DNA of 20,711 bases from a virus. Positions within the stretch are counted from its first letter, which is position 1. The number at the start of each line of letters is the position of its first letter. The notes beneath the pieces are model-generated. The model saw only the letters and a list, made by a program, of their open reading frames with translations, made no database searches and was not told the origin of the DNA. The DNA lies in IMG/VR virus record IMGVR_UViG_3300027810_001383, positions 1 through 20,711 of that record. The stretch is one strand, 5' to 3'. Position numbers and translations under genes: made by a program. Shown here in pieces: positions 6,146 through 13,468 of this stretch.

Positions 6146-7222
6146 CTAAAGATCTAATTGTTGTATTTTTGCTTGTAAAATTTTAGCATAATTCTTTAAA
6201 AATTCTGATCTCAATAACAGATCGGACTCTTGCAACGGTTCTCTGGTCAAAGGGTCTGTACCTTTTGATCTAACCCATTTCAAGATCGATTGTCTGTCGT
6301 AGTAGTGGTCGTTGACTGGTGTTTTGACGATATCTGTGGTATAGTCGTTTAGAATACAGCACGTCATCATATGAGTGATATCTTCCCATTGTGTATTTTC
6401 TTCGTATTTCTGTTCTAGTTTGGACATGATGGCGATGAGTGCAGTGGTGACATTGGCTACAATGGCTTCCAAAATCATATTTGGCACAATGTCTGCGCAG
6501 AGTTCTATGGCTCTTTCTGCAAATTTTTGTTGTTTTGGTTGTCGTATCATAAAACGACAAACATTTTGTGACACGGCTGTCCGTGTATCTTTTAAAAGAA
6601 TTTCAATGTGTGCGATACGCGAATGGGCGCAAGCGTGTTCTAGGGGCATTCTGCGATTTTTTAGAGGTATATTGGGGTTAAGGCCTTTGTTAAGACATAT
6701 TTCTAGATAGTATGCGGGTGCAGTCATTAAATATTGCATGTGTGTGATCGGAACTTCTTCTACTCTGGTAATGACCTCTTTGAATAATGATTTATGTTGC
6801 CGTCGTATGGCGGCCGAAATGCATGGCGCTTCCAATGTCCTCGCCAATGAAACACATTTTAACGCCGTCGCAACGTGCATTTTGCCAATAATAGCCAGCC
6901 ATTCCTGGACAGTTGGGCTATAACCAGATTCTAGACACCTTTGTAATGTGGTCGAGTCATTTCTACGCAAAGCTTTTTTGAATCGCATATTAATGAGTTT
7001 TTGTTTTTGTTCGATGGCTGCTTGTGATCTTTGGGCTGGTTGTGGGGGCGCTGGCACTATGGAAATCTGTACTTTGGACTTTGTAGTTGGATCTAATTTT
7101 ATTTTTTGGCTAGCTGGAAGCATGATGGAGGATGGTGACCTTGGTCGTTTCATGGGTCCATGGTCTTGCAAGGGGACTGGACCACTGGTCCGGTCCATTA
7201 TGATCTGCCCCGTTTGGAGCAT
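6146..7222 (-). CDS. U-box E3 ubiquitin ligase-like protein with ankyrin-like region
   Basis: This 358-residue protein ends in a U-box (about 284-348): MMTCCILNDYTTDIVKTPV, then YDRQSILKWVRSKGTDPLTR, then EPLQESDLLLRSEFLKNYAK. U-boxes adopt the RING fold without zinc and recruit E2 ubiquitin-conjugating enzymes. The middle holds degenerate ankyrin-like helices (YYLEICLNKGLNPN...MPLEHACAHSRIAHIEILL, about 171-210), which could bind substrate. The N-terminal 70 residues are Pro/Ser/Lys-rich and probably disordered, with a basic KRPRSPSS stretch. ATGs at 7222 and 7198 are both possible starts; the TATA box position fits 7222. By family knowledge it would target host or viral proteins for ubiquitination; the target is unknown. 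Confidence 0.85.
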   Translation of the reverse strand: MLQTGQIIMDRTSGPVPLQDHGPMKRPRSPSSIMLPASQKIKLDPTTKSKVQISIVPAPPQPAQRSQAAIEQKQKLINMRFKKALRRNDSTTLQRCLESGYSPTVQEWLAIIGKMHVATALKCVSLARTLEAPCISAAIRRQHKSLFKEVITRVEEVPITHMQYLMTAPAYYLEICLNKGLNPNIPLKNRRMPLEHACAHSRIAHIEILLKDTRTAVSQNVCRFMIRQPKQQKFAERAIELCADIVPNMILEAIVANVTTALIAIMSKLEQKYEENTQWEDITHMMTCCILNDYTTDIVKTPVNDHYYDRQSILKWVRSKGTDPLTREPLQESDLLLRSEFLKNYAKILQAKIQQLDL

Positions 7223-7245
7223 TTTTTATGTATCTAAAAATAGTC

Positions 7246-7253
7246 TTTATATA
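7246..7253 (-). promoter_or_regulatory. TATA box (tatataaa)
   Basis: The minus-strand tatataaa begins 24 nt upstream of the U-box gene ATG at 7222, consistent with the shared promoter spacing in this window. Confidence 0.5.
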
Positions 7254-7380
7254 CCTAGAAATCGGTTTCTTCCAAAATAGGGTATGCGCTGTCTCTATCT
7301 TTTTTTTGTGACATAATCGGATCCAAAAAAAAGAAATCGGATCCTACTTAAAGCACCAATCATAACGAGACAAGGACGAG

Positions 7381-8079
7381 ATGTCCCTGCCCGACACCGA
7401 CCATCATTTAGTGCAATATGATTTTCAATACTATATACGAATGGCAGAAGTTGCCAAAATCCTGAAAACCGATCTAGACCGATTTAAAAAGCAAGTGACC
7501 AGATATGAATGGAATAAACATCGTTTGGAATGTCAGATGATCGAGTCCGAGTCCTTTATTTCGTGCAAATCAGTTGTAAAATTTTTGCAATGGTATCTCA
7601 ATAAAACTTACCGATCTTTGCCCGATGTCCATTCATTTAAACAAGACCTCCAAAAATTCTCTAAAAAGATCCCAAAGAGAGCCCTGAGCAGGTCGATGCG
7701 CGTTGAAATTGCATACAGGCAAAACTACGCCTGTCGAAGATGTAAACTCTTTCCCATTCCGCCGAATTTTGAGGTCGACCACATCATAGAATTACAAGAC
7801 GGTGGCCAAGATATAGCTTCCAATTTACAAGCCTTATGTCCTCAATGTCACCGAGAGAAAACGCGACTAAACCGATTGCGAAAATCGTCTATATTTCGAG
7901 ATGAAGTGACGGCCGATTATGAAAAGTACATTCAGCCGGCCGCTGCCGCACAACCACCGCCGCCAAAAAGAGATGCGTGCGTGCATATGCCCAAAAGGAG
8001 ACGCGTGATTACCTCCGATAGTGATACGGAGGAAGAGCCACAACAGATCTTCAGTAAATATTTTCGAAAGAAATGTTGA
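7381..8079 (+). CDS. HNH endonuclease with C-terminal NLS and PIP-like motif
   Basis: This 232-residue protein has a complete HNH module at about residues 116-160: YACRRC (zinc Cys118 and Cys121), FEVDHIIELQDGG (catalytic D133-H134), ASNLQALCPQCHREKT (Asn148, Cys153, Cys156, His157). HNH enzymes cleave DNA with one metal ion. The N-terminal 80 residues (YYIRMAEVAKILKTDLDRF...FISCKSVVKFLQWYL) look helical and weakly recall virus MSV199/Bro-type DNA-binding regions, a tentative match. The tail carries an SV40-like nuclear signal (PKRRRV, 204-209), an acidic DSDTEEE patch and a final QQIFSKYFRKK. That last motif resembles a PCNA-interacting peptide, although position 4 is Phe where Ile, Leu or Met is usual. 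It is divergent from the U-box gene and upstream of the resolvase, so a recombination or repair role is plausible. Confidence 0.9.
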   Translation: MSLPDTDHHLVQYDFQYYIRMAEVAKILKTDLDRFKKQVTRYEWNKHRLECQMIESESFISCKSVVKFLQWYLNKTYRSLPDVHSFKQDLQKFSKKIPKRALSRSMRVEIAYRQNYACRRCKLFPIPPNFEVDHIIELQDGGQDIASNLQALCPQCHREKTRLNRLRKSSIFRDEVTADYEKYIQPAAAAQPPPPKRDACVHMPKRRRVITSDSDTEEEPQQIFSKYFRKKC

Positions 8080-8085
8080 TAAGAA

Positions 8086-8093
8086 TATATAAA
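8086..8093 (+). promoter_or_regulatory. TATA box upstream of the resolvase
   Basis: A perfect tatataaa lies 7 nt after the HNH stop codon. It is 46 nt before the likely resolvase ATG (8139), farther than for other genes. An intervening ATG-ATG at 8108-8113 would open a 19-codon leader frame. Confidence 0.4.
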
Positions 8094-8138
8094 AAATCCT
8101 CGAATTAATGATGTGCAGGTATTTATGTGTCAATATTT

Positions 8139-8699
8139 ATGTACAAAATGATTATTTTATCGATTGATCCGGGTTTGAAGAATTTAGGTTGGGCTTTGTA
8201 CGATACCAACGTCGGTTCCTTTAAAAGTTTCGGACGATATAATTTAGTAAAAGATCATCCAAAAGCAAAACATACAAAATATACTTTTCTAGTCAAATCT
8301 TTTATTGATGCGAGCAAGGCAGTTTTTGATATCGCCGACCTAATCTGCATTGAGATCCAGATGACGGCCAAATTTAAGGTCATTGCGGCTGCTTTCGAGT
8401 GCTTCATGTGGGGTAGATCTGTCATGATCTCTCCTAGATCGATGCGATGCCATTTTGACATTTCCACGGGCAATTACGCCAAAAATAAAAAGGCATCTGT
8501 CGCAATTATCCCGTCGTTGTCCATCTCCAGTTCGAATAAACAATGGTTTCAACGTTTTGAGAAGGATAAACGCGATGACGTCGCCGATGCAATGCTGCTA
8601 GCGCTATTTGCCGCCGAAAAACACGGTTCTGATTCTTCGGGACAGATCGGCCCTCCCAAAAAACGTCGCCGAGTATATAAACCCAAAAGTGATAAGTAA
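8139..8699 (+). CDS. RuvC-like Holliday junction resolvase (poxvirus A22 type)
   Basis: Resolvases of this family cut four-way DNA junctions and resolve concatemers or recombination intermediates. Started at 8139 the protein has 186 residues; ATG 8148 is an alternative. The acidic catalytic residues of the RNase H fold are visible: SIDPGLKNLGWAL (Asp10), ICIEIQ (Glu72) and KRDDVADAMLLAL (Asp146/147 and Asp150). The order and spacing match poxvirus A22 and other nucleocytoplasmic large DNA virus resolvases. The C-terminal extension holds PPKKRRRV (about 172-179), nearly identical to the SV40 large T nuclear signal. That suggests action in the host nucleus, unlike cytoplasmic poxviruses. It follows the HNH gene in the same orientation and converges with the next gene, 3 bp away. 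Confidence 0.92.
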   Translation: MYKMIILSIDPGLKNLGWALYDTNVGSFKSFGRYNLVKDHPKAKHTKYTFLVKSFIDASKAVFDIADLICIEIQMTAKFKVIAAAFECFMWGRSVMISPRSMRCHFDISTGNYAKNKKASVAIIPSLSISSSNKQWFQRFEKDKRDDVADAMLLALFAAEKHGSDSSGQIGPPKKRRRVYKPKSDK

Positions 8700-8702
8700 A
8701 TG

Positions 8703-9251
8703 TTACAGTATTTCGTGGCCCTCTTTTGTTTTTTGTGGTTTTATCGCGTTTGGATTCGGATGTTTCAACTCGCCTGCTGTCCCATTCGTAGTGTCTGTAG
8801 GATACCGCTGACCCTTTTTAATTTTATAAAGGCAAGATATGCAAAATCCACCGATATAACCGAAGAACCTAGCATACAAGCTAAGAAGACCTCCTAGGAT
8901 CCCTATCGTTTCGAAAAGCCCGGCGTCAGAGTGCCATTGGTTCCAACCATAAGCTACGAGTATGCCGGCACAGATGGCACCACCAATTTGTTGGACTCTG
9001 GTAAAAACCAGCTGGAATCTCCTTCGAAGTTCTGGATCTGCGTCTCGAAAATCTTCCAAATCTTCATACGTCAACTTCCTTTGATGCATTCGACGGGCGC
9101 AGGACGGATTCAATATAAAAAAGAGATAAGTGACAGTCACGGCGGCGGGAATCATGTACAAACGCACGCGACACTCTTCAAAGAATAACAATCCAAAAAA
9201 TAAAAGAATGACCAAAGAAACACCCATAGTTGATGCAATTCTACGGTTCAT
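8703..9251 (-). CDS. Multi-helix membrane protein, unknown function
   Basis: From the ATG at 9251 this is a 182-residue protein; a TTG four codons upstream is less likely. It has two N-terminal hydrophobic segments (VSLVILLFFGLLFF and MIPAAVTVTYLFFIL). A charged central stretch follows (RKLTYEDLEDFRDADPELRRRFQ), probably cytosolic and helical. Two more helices come next (GAICAGILVAYGW and a Gly-rich ETIGILGGLLSLYARFFGYI), then a hydrophilic Pro/Lys-rich tail. I recognise no family. It could be an inner-membrane virion protein or act on host membranes. It is the last of a minus-strand run that starts at 14270 and is interrupted only by the RING gene. Confidence 0.7.
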   Translation of the reverse strand: MNRRIASTMGVSLVILLFFGLLFFEECRVRLYMIPAAVTVTYLFFILNPSCARRMHQRKLTYEDLEDFRDADPELRRRFQLVFTRVQQIGGAICAGILVAYGWNQWHSDAGLFETIGILGGLLSLYARFFGYIGGFCISCLYKIKKGQRYPTDTTNGTAGELKHPNPNAIKPQKTKEGHEIL

Positions 9252-9286
9252 ACCATTAAACAATATACAAATAAATACTACTGTTT

Positions 9287-9829
9287 TTAAAGTGTTAATT
9301 GATCTAGAATCTCTTTTATTTTAGAAGACAAATCTTCTATAGACGTGGAAGTTTTTTGAAATTGACGATAAAAACGTGTAAACCATTCTTGTGTGTGTTT
9401 TTCAATGCCAATTGGGCTATTTTTATAGCGTACAATACGTTGCCACCTGGATTCGAGACCTTCTATCGCGGCTAATCGTGTCTCCTCTTCTGTCAACATG
9501 AGCGCCGCCCCCTTCAATGCATCGTCGTCTAAGCTGGCGAGCGTTTTCAATGTTTTGAGTGCTTTATCTCTAATGTCAGACGACTGTTTTTTTGCTTGTT
9601 CAATGTCAGATAACCAGGCAATGACATCTTTCCGCAATGTTTGACTTGTTTCTTCTGAGAATTCTGCAGAATCTCTTTGTTTGGAAATGAGTTCATAAAT
9701 TTGTTTAAGTAACATATTGTATTGAAATTTTTGTTTTTTGAATTTTGACATTTCTCTAGCAAGAAAGGATAGTCTTTCATAGTTTTCAATTTCTGGTGGT
9801 GACCTTTTTTGTCTTTTTTTTGGAGGCAT
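9287..9829 (-). CDS. Coiled-coil protein with N-terminal nuclear signal
   Basis: This 180-residue, highly charged protein begins MPPKKRQKRSPPEIENYERL, a strong basic nuclear localisation-type sequence. The rest is almost entirely helical with heptad-like patterns: FKKQKFQYNMLLKQIYELIS, then DVIAWLSDIEQAKKQSSDI, then the C-terminal TSIEDLSSKIKEILDQL. There is no enzymatic motif and no membrane segment. The ATG lies 24 nt downstream of a TATA-like box that overlaps the stop codon of the upstream BT1 transporter gene. A structural or DNA-associated scaffold role is possible but not shown. Confidence 0.75.
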   Translation of the reverse strand: MPPKKRQKRSPPEIENYERLSFLAREMSKFKKQKFQYNMLLKQIYELISKQRDSAEFSEETSQTLRKDVIAWLSDIEQAKKQSSDIRDKALKTLKTLASLDDDALKGAALMLTEEETRLAAIEGLESRWQRIVRYKNSPIGIEKHTQEWFTRFYRQFQKTSTSIEDLSSKIKEILDQLTL

Positions 9830-9853
9830 GTGTCGTTCCTTGTCCTCTGACTC

Positions 9854-9861
9854 CTATATAG
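9854..9861 (-). promoter_or_regulatory. TATA-like box overlapping the transporter stop codon
   Basis: The sequence ctatatag contains the stop codon of the BT1 transporter on the minus strand and lies 24 nt upstream of the next ATG (9829). The promoter of one gene is therefore embedded in the 3' end of the previous one. Confidence 0.5.
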
Positions 9862-11119
9862 ACGATGACACAACTTCGCGTTTTGGCTCTGAAACGCCCG
9901 ATACTAATTTCAAACAGGCCAGTGGAATAAGATCAAAAAAATTGCACAATAGCATCAACTTCCACAAATTTGCGAAATTGGTGCCTGTCACGCCAAACAT
10001 AGTCGTGAATAAAGAACCCCACTCTGAAGAGATCACATCTCCAAAATTCGTTATCGACATCAATAAAGCGTACAACGTCCCTTCAACGCCTACAGGACAC
10101 ACGCGTGCGCCAAGGACCACCATAGGCATCGAGATAAACTGTCCCACTAACGTAATAACCACTCTTTCCATGGCCGCAAACACGAAATCGGGAATGCCCA
10201 TGGAACGATTTACATGCAAGACCAAGAGCAAGAGCGTATTTTCCAGAAGAAATGCCCAGAAAAGAGCCCAACCAAATATCTTTGGAAAGGACACCTCTCG
10301 AAGCCATTTCTTGTAAGCATATGTACCGGTGATTGCTACAATGTATCCCATGACATCCAAAGCACCAAACTCGTTCGGTGTGAATTTGAGTTCGCGTTCG
10401 TAAAAAAATGTCATGGCTTGTCCATAGCCAGGCGTCGCACAAATCATAAAAATAAACAAAGCTGGCTTGTAAATGGCCGGCATGCGAACAGCCGTCCACA
10501 TCTTGGCACTCGTTTCGCGCCAATCTGTACGAGTATTGCTTGGACTGTCTGGAATACACAAAGACACATAAGCAATGCACAGGGGAACCATAGAATTTAA
10601 TAAAAATACTTGCACAGATCCTAACCAATCATACGCCAGGGCGCCCAGTCCAGAAGCCAAAAGTCCACCGGTAAAACGCATTATCCACGCATGTGATTGA
10701 ATAATACCCTTATCCTCTTCTTTTTCAGTACGGGCAACCTCCACCAACAATGAATCCGCCATCACATCCGTGAAACAGAGACCTGCAGAGGAAACAGTCA
10801 TCACTAATGTAATCGTAAACTCGTCATGAGGCACAAACGGTAAAATGATCCACATGAAACAACAAACAAATGACATTATCACCATATAAGGACGCCTCCG
10901 AAGACCGCCAATCGGATAGGAATCGGAAATGAAACCATACACGGGCTTCATACACCATGGAATGGCTGTCACGCCAAAGATTGCCGCCATTTGCGCGGGT
11001 GTTACCTTGACGTCATCCATCATCCAAAATCGCATGGCGACGGACGGAAATTGGAAACAAAAGCCCAACAAAAGATAGAACAGTAATAGAGGCAAATGTT
11101 TCATACTAATATCATTCAT
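9854..11119 (-). CDS. Folate-biopterin (BT1/FBT) family transporter
   Basis: This 421-residue protein has about 12 hydrophobic segments and the major-facilitator architecture of the BT1 family. The diagnostic loop MKPVYGFISDSYPIGGLRRR (about residues 57-76) matches the KPxxGxxSDxxPIxGxRRRPY signature of folate-biopterin transporters. The CPVGVEGTLYALLMSITNFG motif in the second half is also typical. Known members in trypanosomatids, plants, algae and apicomplexans move folates, pterins or S-adenosylmethionine; the substrate here is not determined. A viral copy could change host one-carbon or methyl-donor supply during infection. If it carried S-adenosylmethionine it would fit the two methyltransferase modules encoded nearby, which is inference. 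Length and topology look intact. Confidence 0.9.
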   Translation of the reverse strand: MNDISMKHLPLLLFYLLLGFCFQFPSVAMRFWMMDDVKVTPAQMAAIFGVTAIPWCMKPVYGFISDSYPIGGLRRRPYMVIMSFVCCFMWIILPFVPHDEFTITLVMTVSSAGLCFTDVMADSLLVEVARTEKEEDKGIIQSHAWIMRFTGGLLASGLGALAYDWLGSVQVFLLNSMVPLCIAYVSLCIPDSPSNTRTDWRETSAKMWTAVRMPAIYKPALFIFMICATPGYGQAMTFFYERELKFTPNEFGALDVMGYIVAITGTYAYKKWLREVSFPKIFGWALFWAFLLENTLLLLVLHVNRSMGIPDFVFAAMERVVITLVGQFISMPMVVLGARVCPVGVEGTLYALLMSITNFGDVISSEWGSLFTTMFGVTGTNFANLWKLMLLCNFFDLIPLACLKLVSGVSEPKREVVSSSI

Positions 11120-11158
11120 GAAAAAGGAAATACATTATTTTTGGTTTATTCTAAGGAT

Positions 11159-11854
11159 TTATTTTTTTTCTTCGTCACGGCATGAATCTGCCGTCGGGGT
11201 CCAAAACACAAATGTTGCCGCATCTTTAGGCTTAAATGTGATCTTTTCCGGAACAGCAGTGTCAAAATACAACGCCAATTGTATAGTAGGGAAATGTTGA
11301 CATATGTTGGGGTCCCAGCTAACACAATCTGCTTTGGCATTCCAAGCCTTTTCTCCATTGCCGAATTCATCCATTTCAATCTCGTGTGTAAACACACTAT
11401 AATAAATATCTGACAAAATTCCATTTTCGAGATCAGTAGCGGTAATACCCTGCTCATCGTCGTCGTCTACTTGACCAGATAACCATGTATTAAATGTATT
11501 ATCGTCGGAATGCTTAAGCGTTGACTCTTCTTTACCTGCTTTCCATATGGTACCATTCGCAGTCTTTAAAGAAGCTTGTGTCGAATCTTCGGGTCTGAAC
11601 GGAATATTACGAGCGTACTGTAATGGGAATAGATGTTGTTCTAAGAATTTGGGCTTCAGTCCCTCGCCAGAGCCATTATTACCCTGTCTGGAATGTTCTT
11701 CACAGTAGTATTTCTTTATATCATGCGTTAGGCGACCTAAAAGGGTATCAATATCGTCAAATTGTTGACGATAAGATCTCGTCAATTTTATAGGAGTCTC
11801 TATTTCAGCTGTTGTACCAATAAGACCGATAAGGGCCAGTGTACATTTAAACAT
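11159..11854 (-). CDS. Putative secreted or lumenal protein with signal peptide
   Basis: This 231-residue protein begins MFKCTLALIGLIGTTAEI, a compact signal peptide with a short basic n-region, a hydrophobic core and a plausible cleavage site after about residue 16. The mature part is acidic and hydrophilic, with several Asp/Glu clusters (VDDDDEQG, HEIEMDEFGNGE) and aromatic motifs (AWNAKADCVSWDPNICQHFP) that could be disulfide-linked. It has no later membrane segment. I recognise no domain. The ATG at 11854 lies 19 nt downstream of a TATA box that overlaps the end of the upstream 55-residue gene. It could be a virion surface or secreted host-interaction protein. Confidence 0.75.
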   Translation of the reverse strand: MFKCTLALIGLIGTTAEIETPIKLTRSYRQQFDDIDTLLGRLTHDIKKYYCEEHSRQGNNGSGEGLKPKFLEQHLFPLQYARNIPFRPEDSTQASLKTANGTIWKAGKEESTLKHSDDNTFNTWLSGQVDDDDEQGITATDLENGILSDIYYSVFTHEIEMDEFGNGEKAWNAKADCVSWDPNICQHFPTIQLALYFDTAVPEKITFKPKDAATFVFWTPTADSCRDEEKK

Positions 11855-11869
11855 TTTGTTGTGTGTATA

Positions 11870-12037
11870 TTATCTTTTATACTGGTCTTTTGATGTTTTT
11901 TGTGGGGTCATCAGGGCTTCTTTTGTCCATGCTATTTCCACACCCTTTTTGTACCAAATGGTGCCGGTCTTTTCACAGTTGACTTGGACAATTTCGAGAG
12001 GAGGCGCTGGTACTTTGGAAGAATATTGACTAAACAT
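11870..12037 (-). CDS. Small 55-residue basic protein
   Basis: From the ATG at 12037 this short frame encodes MFSQYSSKVPAPPLEIVQV followed by a basic, Lys/Trp-containing remainder ending in KTSKDQYKR. An upstream TTG at 12094 would add 19 residues but would place the TATA box inside the coding region. The main support is the strong ctatatatag element 20 nt upstream of the ATG. There is no known domain, signal peptide or membrane helix. Its last codons (CAG TAT AAA AGA) contain the TATA box of the next gene. Confidence 0.5.
   Translation of the reverse strand: MFSQYSSKVPAPPLEIVQVNCEKTGTIWYKKGVEIAWTKEALMTPQKTSKDQYKR
11874..11881 (-). promoter_or_regulatory. TATA box (tataaaag)
   Basis: The minus-strand tataaaag lies 19 nt upstream of the ATG at 11854 and inside the last codons of the preceding small gene. 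Confidence 0.5.
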
Positions 12038-12056
12038 TTCAGATACAAAGACACAA

Positions 12057-12066
12057 CTATATATAG
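12057..12066 (-). promoter_or_regulatory. TATA box (ctatatatag)
   Basis: This self-complementary TATA element lies 20 nt upstream of the ATG at 12037 of the 55-residue protein. Its position is the chief reason to accept that gene and that start. Confidence 0.45.
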
Positions 12067-12146
12067 GTACATATCGGCGAAGATCCTCAACCAATAAAGA
12101 CTGACCTAATTCATCTGTATTTAAGGTTATATTTCTTGATTATGGA

Positions 12147-12422
12147 ATGCCCTTATTTGAGTGTCCGATATGTTATCAGAATCGTCGGGCTAAAATAACT
12201 TTAGAATGTAACCATTTTTTATGCAAAGAGTGTTGGAAACAATGGTCGAAAAGAAAACAATTTTACTGTGAACATATGGTACCGGTATGTCCTACGTGTC
12301 GTCATCCGCAGGGATTACACCAGCAGCCACCAATGGATTATCGCGTGCTTTTTCTGCTGGTCCTGTGCTTTCTGTGGATTTGGCAGAAGAACGAGCAGAT
12401 AAAGAGTGCCACGCCTGCATGA
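12147..12422 (+). CDS. Membrane-anchored RING-finger E3 ubiquitin ligase-like protein
   Basis: This 91-residue protein is a C3HC4-type RING followed by one membrane helix. Zinc ligands are visible: FECPIC (two Cys), then LECNHFLCKEC (Cys, His, Cys, Cys), then VCPTC (two Cys). The loop between the last pairs contains an additional YCEH. Residues about 64-80 (YRVLFLLVLCFLWIWQK) form a hydrophobic anchor, so the RING would face the cytosol from a host or virion membrane. RING proteins bring E2 enzymes to substrates. The last 131 bp overlap the 3' end of the Josephin deubiquitinase gene on the other strand, and this shared part encodes the end of the RING and the whole membrane anchor. An ATG at 12142 is out of frame, so 12147 is used. 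Confidence 0.85.
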   Translation: MPLFECPICYQNRRAKITLECNHFLCKECWKQWSKRKQFYCEHMVPVCPTCRHPQGLHQQPPMDYRVLFLLVLCFLWIWQKNEQIKSATPA

Positions 12423-13005
12423 AATCTTGTGAAGGTCTTTTCACCCGTTTACTTTCTCTAATTCCGCCGTCCTCGCAGCCTGAGGGCAAGGCCAATTGGA
12501 TTGGCTCGACATACTCCATTTCTGGCCCCTTTACAATATACGGCTCCCAAGCATATGCAGCCGCCAAACATCGTCGAGACGCCAAATTTGGCGAAATCTT
12601 TCTAGGGCCTCCCGATTGCGAATCAATGTAATAAAGATCTTGTTCGCCGTCTTTTTCTTCAGGTCGTAGACATGTAAAGTGTCTATTCATGGGTTGGTGT
12701 ACAATCATTCCGCGAAAGTCATTGTCCTGTAATAACTCTGGAATGGGAGGCCCGACCCATTCGCGATCATTTTTGGAAGAGATGGCCGACTCTACTGTAT
12801 AACCATGGCGCACCAACGTTTGGAGGACTGCCTCTACACTCCAATCACCGCCAAACGATTCATGATTGTGTATATGATCTCCGGTTTTATCGTGGATATC
12901 TGTGCAAGTATCGTGCATATCTTGGTTTGTAATTTTAGCGCTTTTGAACATGTTTTGAATGGCATGTAAGCCACACTGGTTCGTTTTTTGGCGAACGAAA
13001 AACAT
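12292..13005 (-). CDS. Josephin-domain deubiquitinase (ataxin-3-like)
   Basis: Josephin enzymes are cysteine proteases that remove ubiquitin. In this 237-residue protein the catalytic set is complete: oxyanion Gln6 and nucleophile Cys11 in RQKTNQCGLHAIQNMF (spacing of five, as in ataxin-3), His109 in HQPMNRHFTCLR, and Asp128 in LYYIDSQSGG, where ataxin-3 has Asn. Also typical are FGGDWSVEAVLQTLVRHGY (about 51-69) and the DNDFRGMIVHQ strand. The domain ends near residue 160. The remaining tail is low-complexity, with a basic KRVKRPSQ stretch and a helix DFMQAWHSLSARSS that might act like a ubiquitin-interacting motif, though its acidic residues are missing. That tail is where it overlaps the RING gene in antisense. 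Giant viruses use such enzymes to edit host ubiquitin signals; the target here is unknown. Confidence 0.93.
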   Translation of the reverse strand: MFFVRQKTNQCGLHAIQNMFKSAKITNQDMHDTCTDIHDKTGDHIHNHESFGGDWSVEAVLQTLVRHGYTVESAISSKNDREWVGPPIPELLQDNDFRGMIVHQPMNRHFTCLRPEEKDGEQDLYYIDSQSGGPRKISPNLASRRCLAAAYAWEPYIVKGPEMEYVEPIQLALPSGCEDGGIRESKRVKRPSQDFMQAWHSLSARSSAKSTESTGPAEKARDNPLVAAGVIPADDDT

Positions 13006-13067
13006 GTTCTGGCCTTTATATTGATACTTAAATACAAAAAAACATATGTTTATCTTAGTTTTAAAAA

Positions 13068-13463
13068 TTAGAGATTTATTTTTTGAGTACTCTTATTCGT
13101 GTATTTGATTATAATATACGAAGGCGAAGGGCTAAAAAAACGTTTTGGTTGTCCCAAAAACACAAATGCAATGGTCTTGTCCGCGTGGTGGACACCGCTG
13201 GCGGTCAAAGTAAAGCGGATTGCCGGCAACCCAATTATATTAAATTGTCCGTCGTTCTTTTCTACAGCGAGAACTAATTTCTCAAAATAAGACGTTTCCA
13301 TTTTTTCACCATTTTCCAGGCGCCAATACGGCACAATAGTCTCATTTTCCACTGTATAACAGATCACATTGCCATCTTTTGGTCTACCAACCACGAATAA
13401 CACGTCCGGATCATCGCGGAGACACCGGCGTAGGATCTCGGGCATGTTTTCAATCACGGACAT
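13068..13463 (-). CDS. Small protein of unknown function
   Basis: This 131-residue, mostly beta-rich protein begins MSVIENMPEILRRCLRDDPD. Its middle reads VLFVVGRPKDGNVICYTVEN, then VPYWRLENGEKME, then FEKLVLAVEKNDGQFNIIGL, and it ends in a Lys-rich tail. The order of motifs weakly resembles DUF4833-type proteins (YxxxRxxxxNxVxY...VYW...FxL), but the match is too distant to name it. No signal peptide or membrane helix is present. It lies 18 bp downstream of the YqaJ exonuclease on the same strand, so it may be co-transcribed, although a hairpin sits between them. Confidence 0.7.
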   Translation of the reverse strand: MSVIENMPEILRRCLRDDPDVLFVVGRPKDGNVICYTVENETIVPYWRLENGEKMETSYFEKLVLAVEKNDGQFNIIGLPAIRFTLTASGVHHADKTIAFVFLGQPKRFFSPSPSYIIIKYTNKSTQKINL

Positions 13464-13468
13464 TCTTA

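Noticed and set aside
8108-8167. 19-codon upstream frame starting ATG-ATG before the resolvase
   Set aside because: It could be a leader frame, since the TATA box lies closer to it than to the resolvase start, but it is very short and overlaps the resolvase start out of frame. Nothing shows that it is translated.
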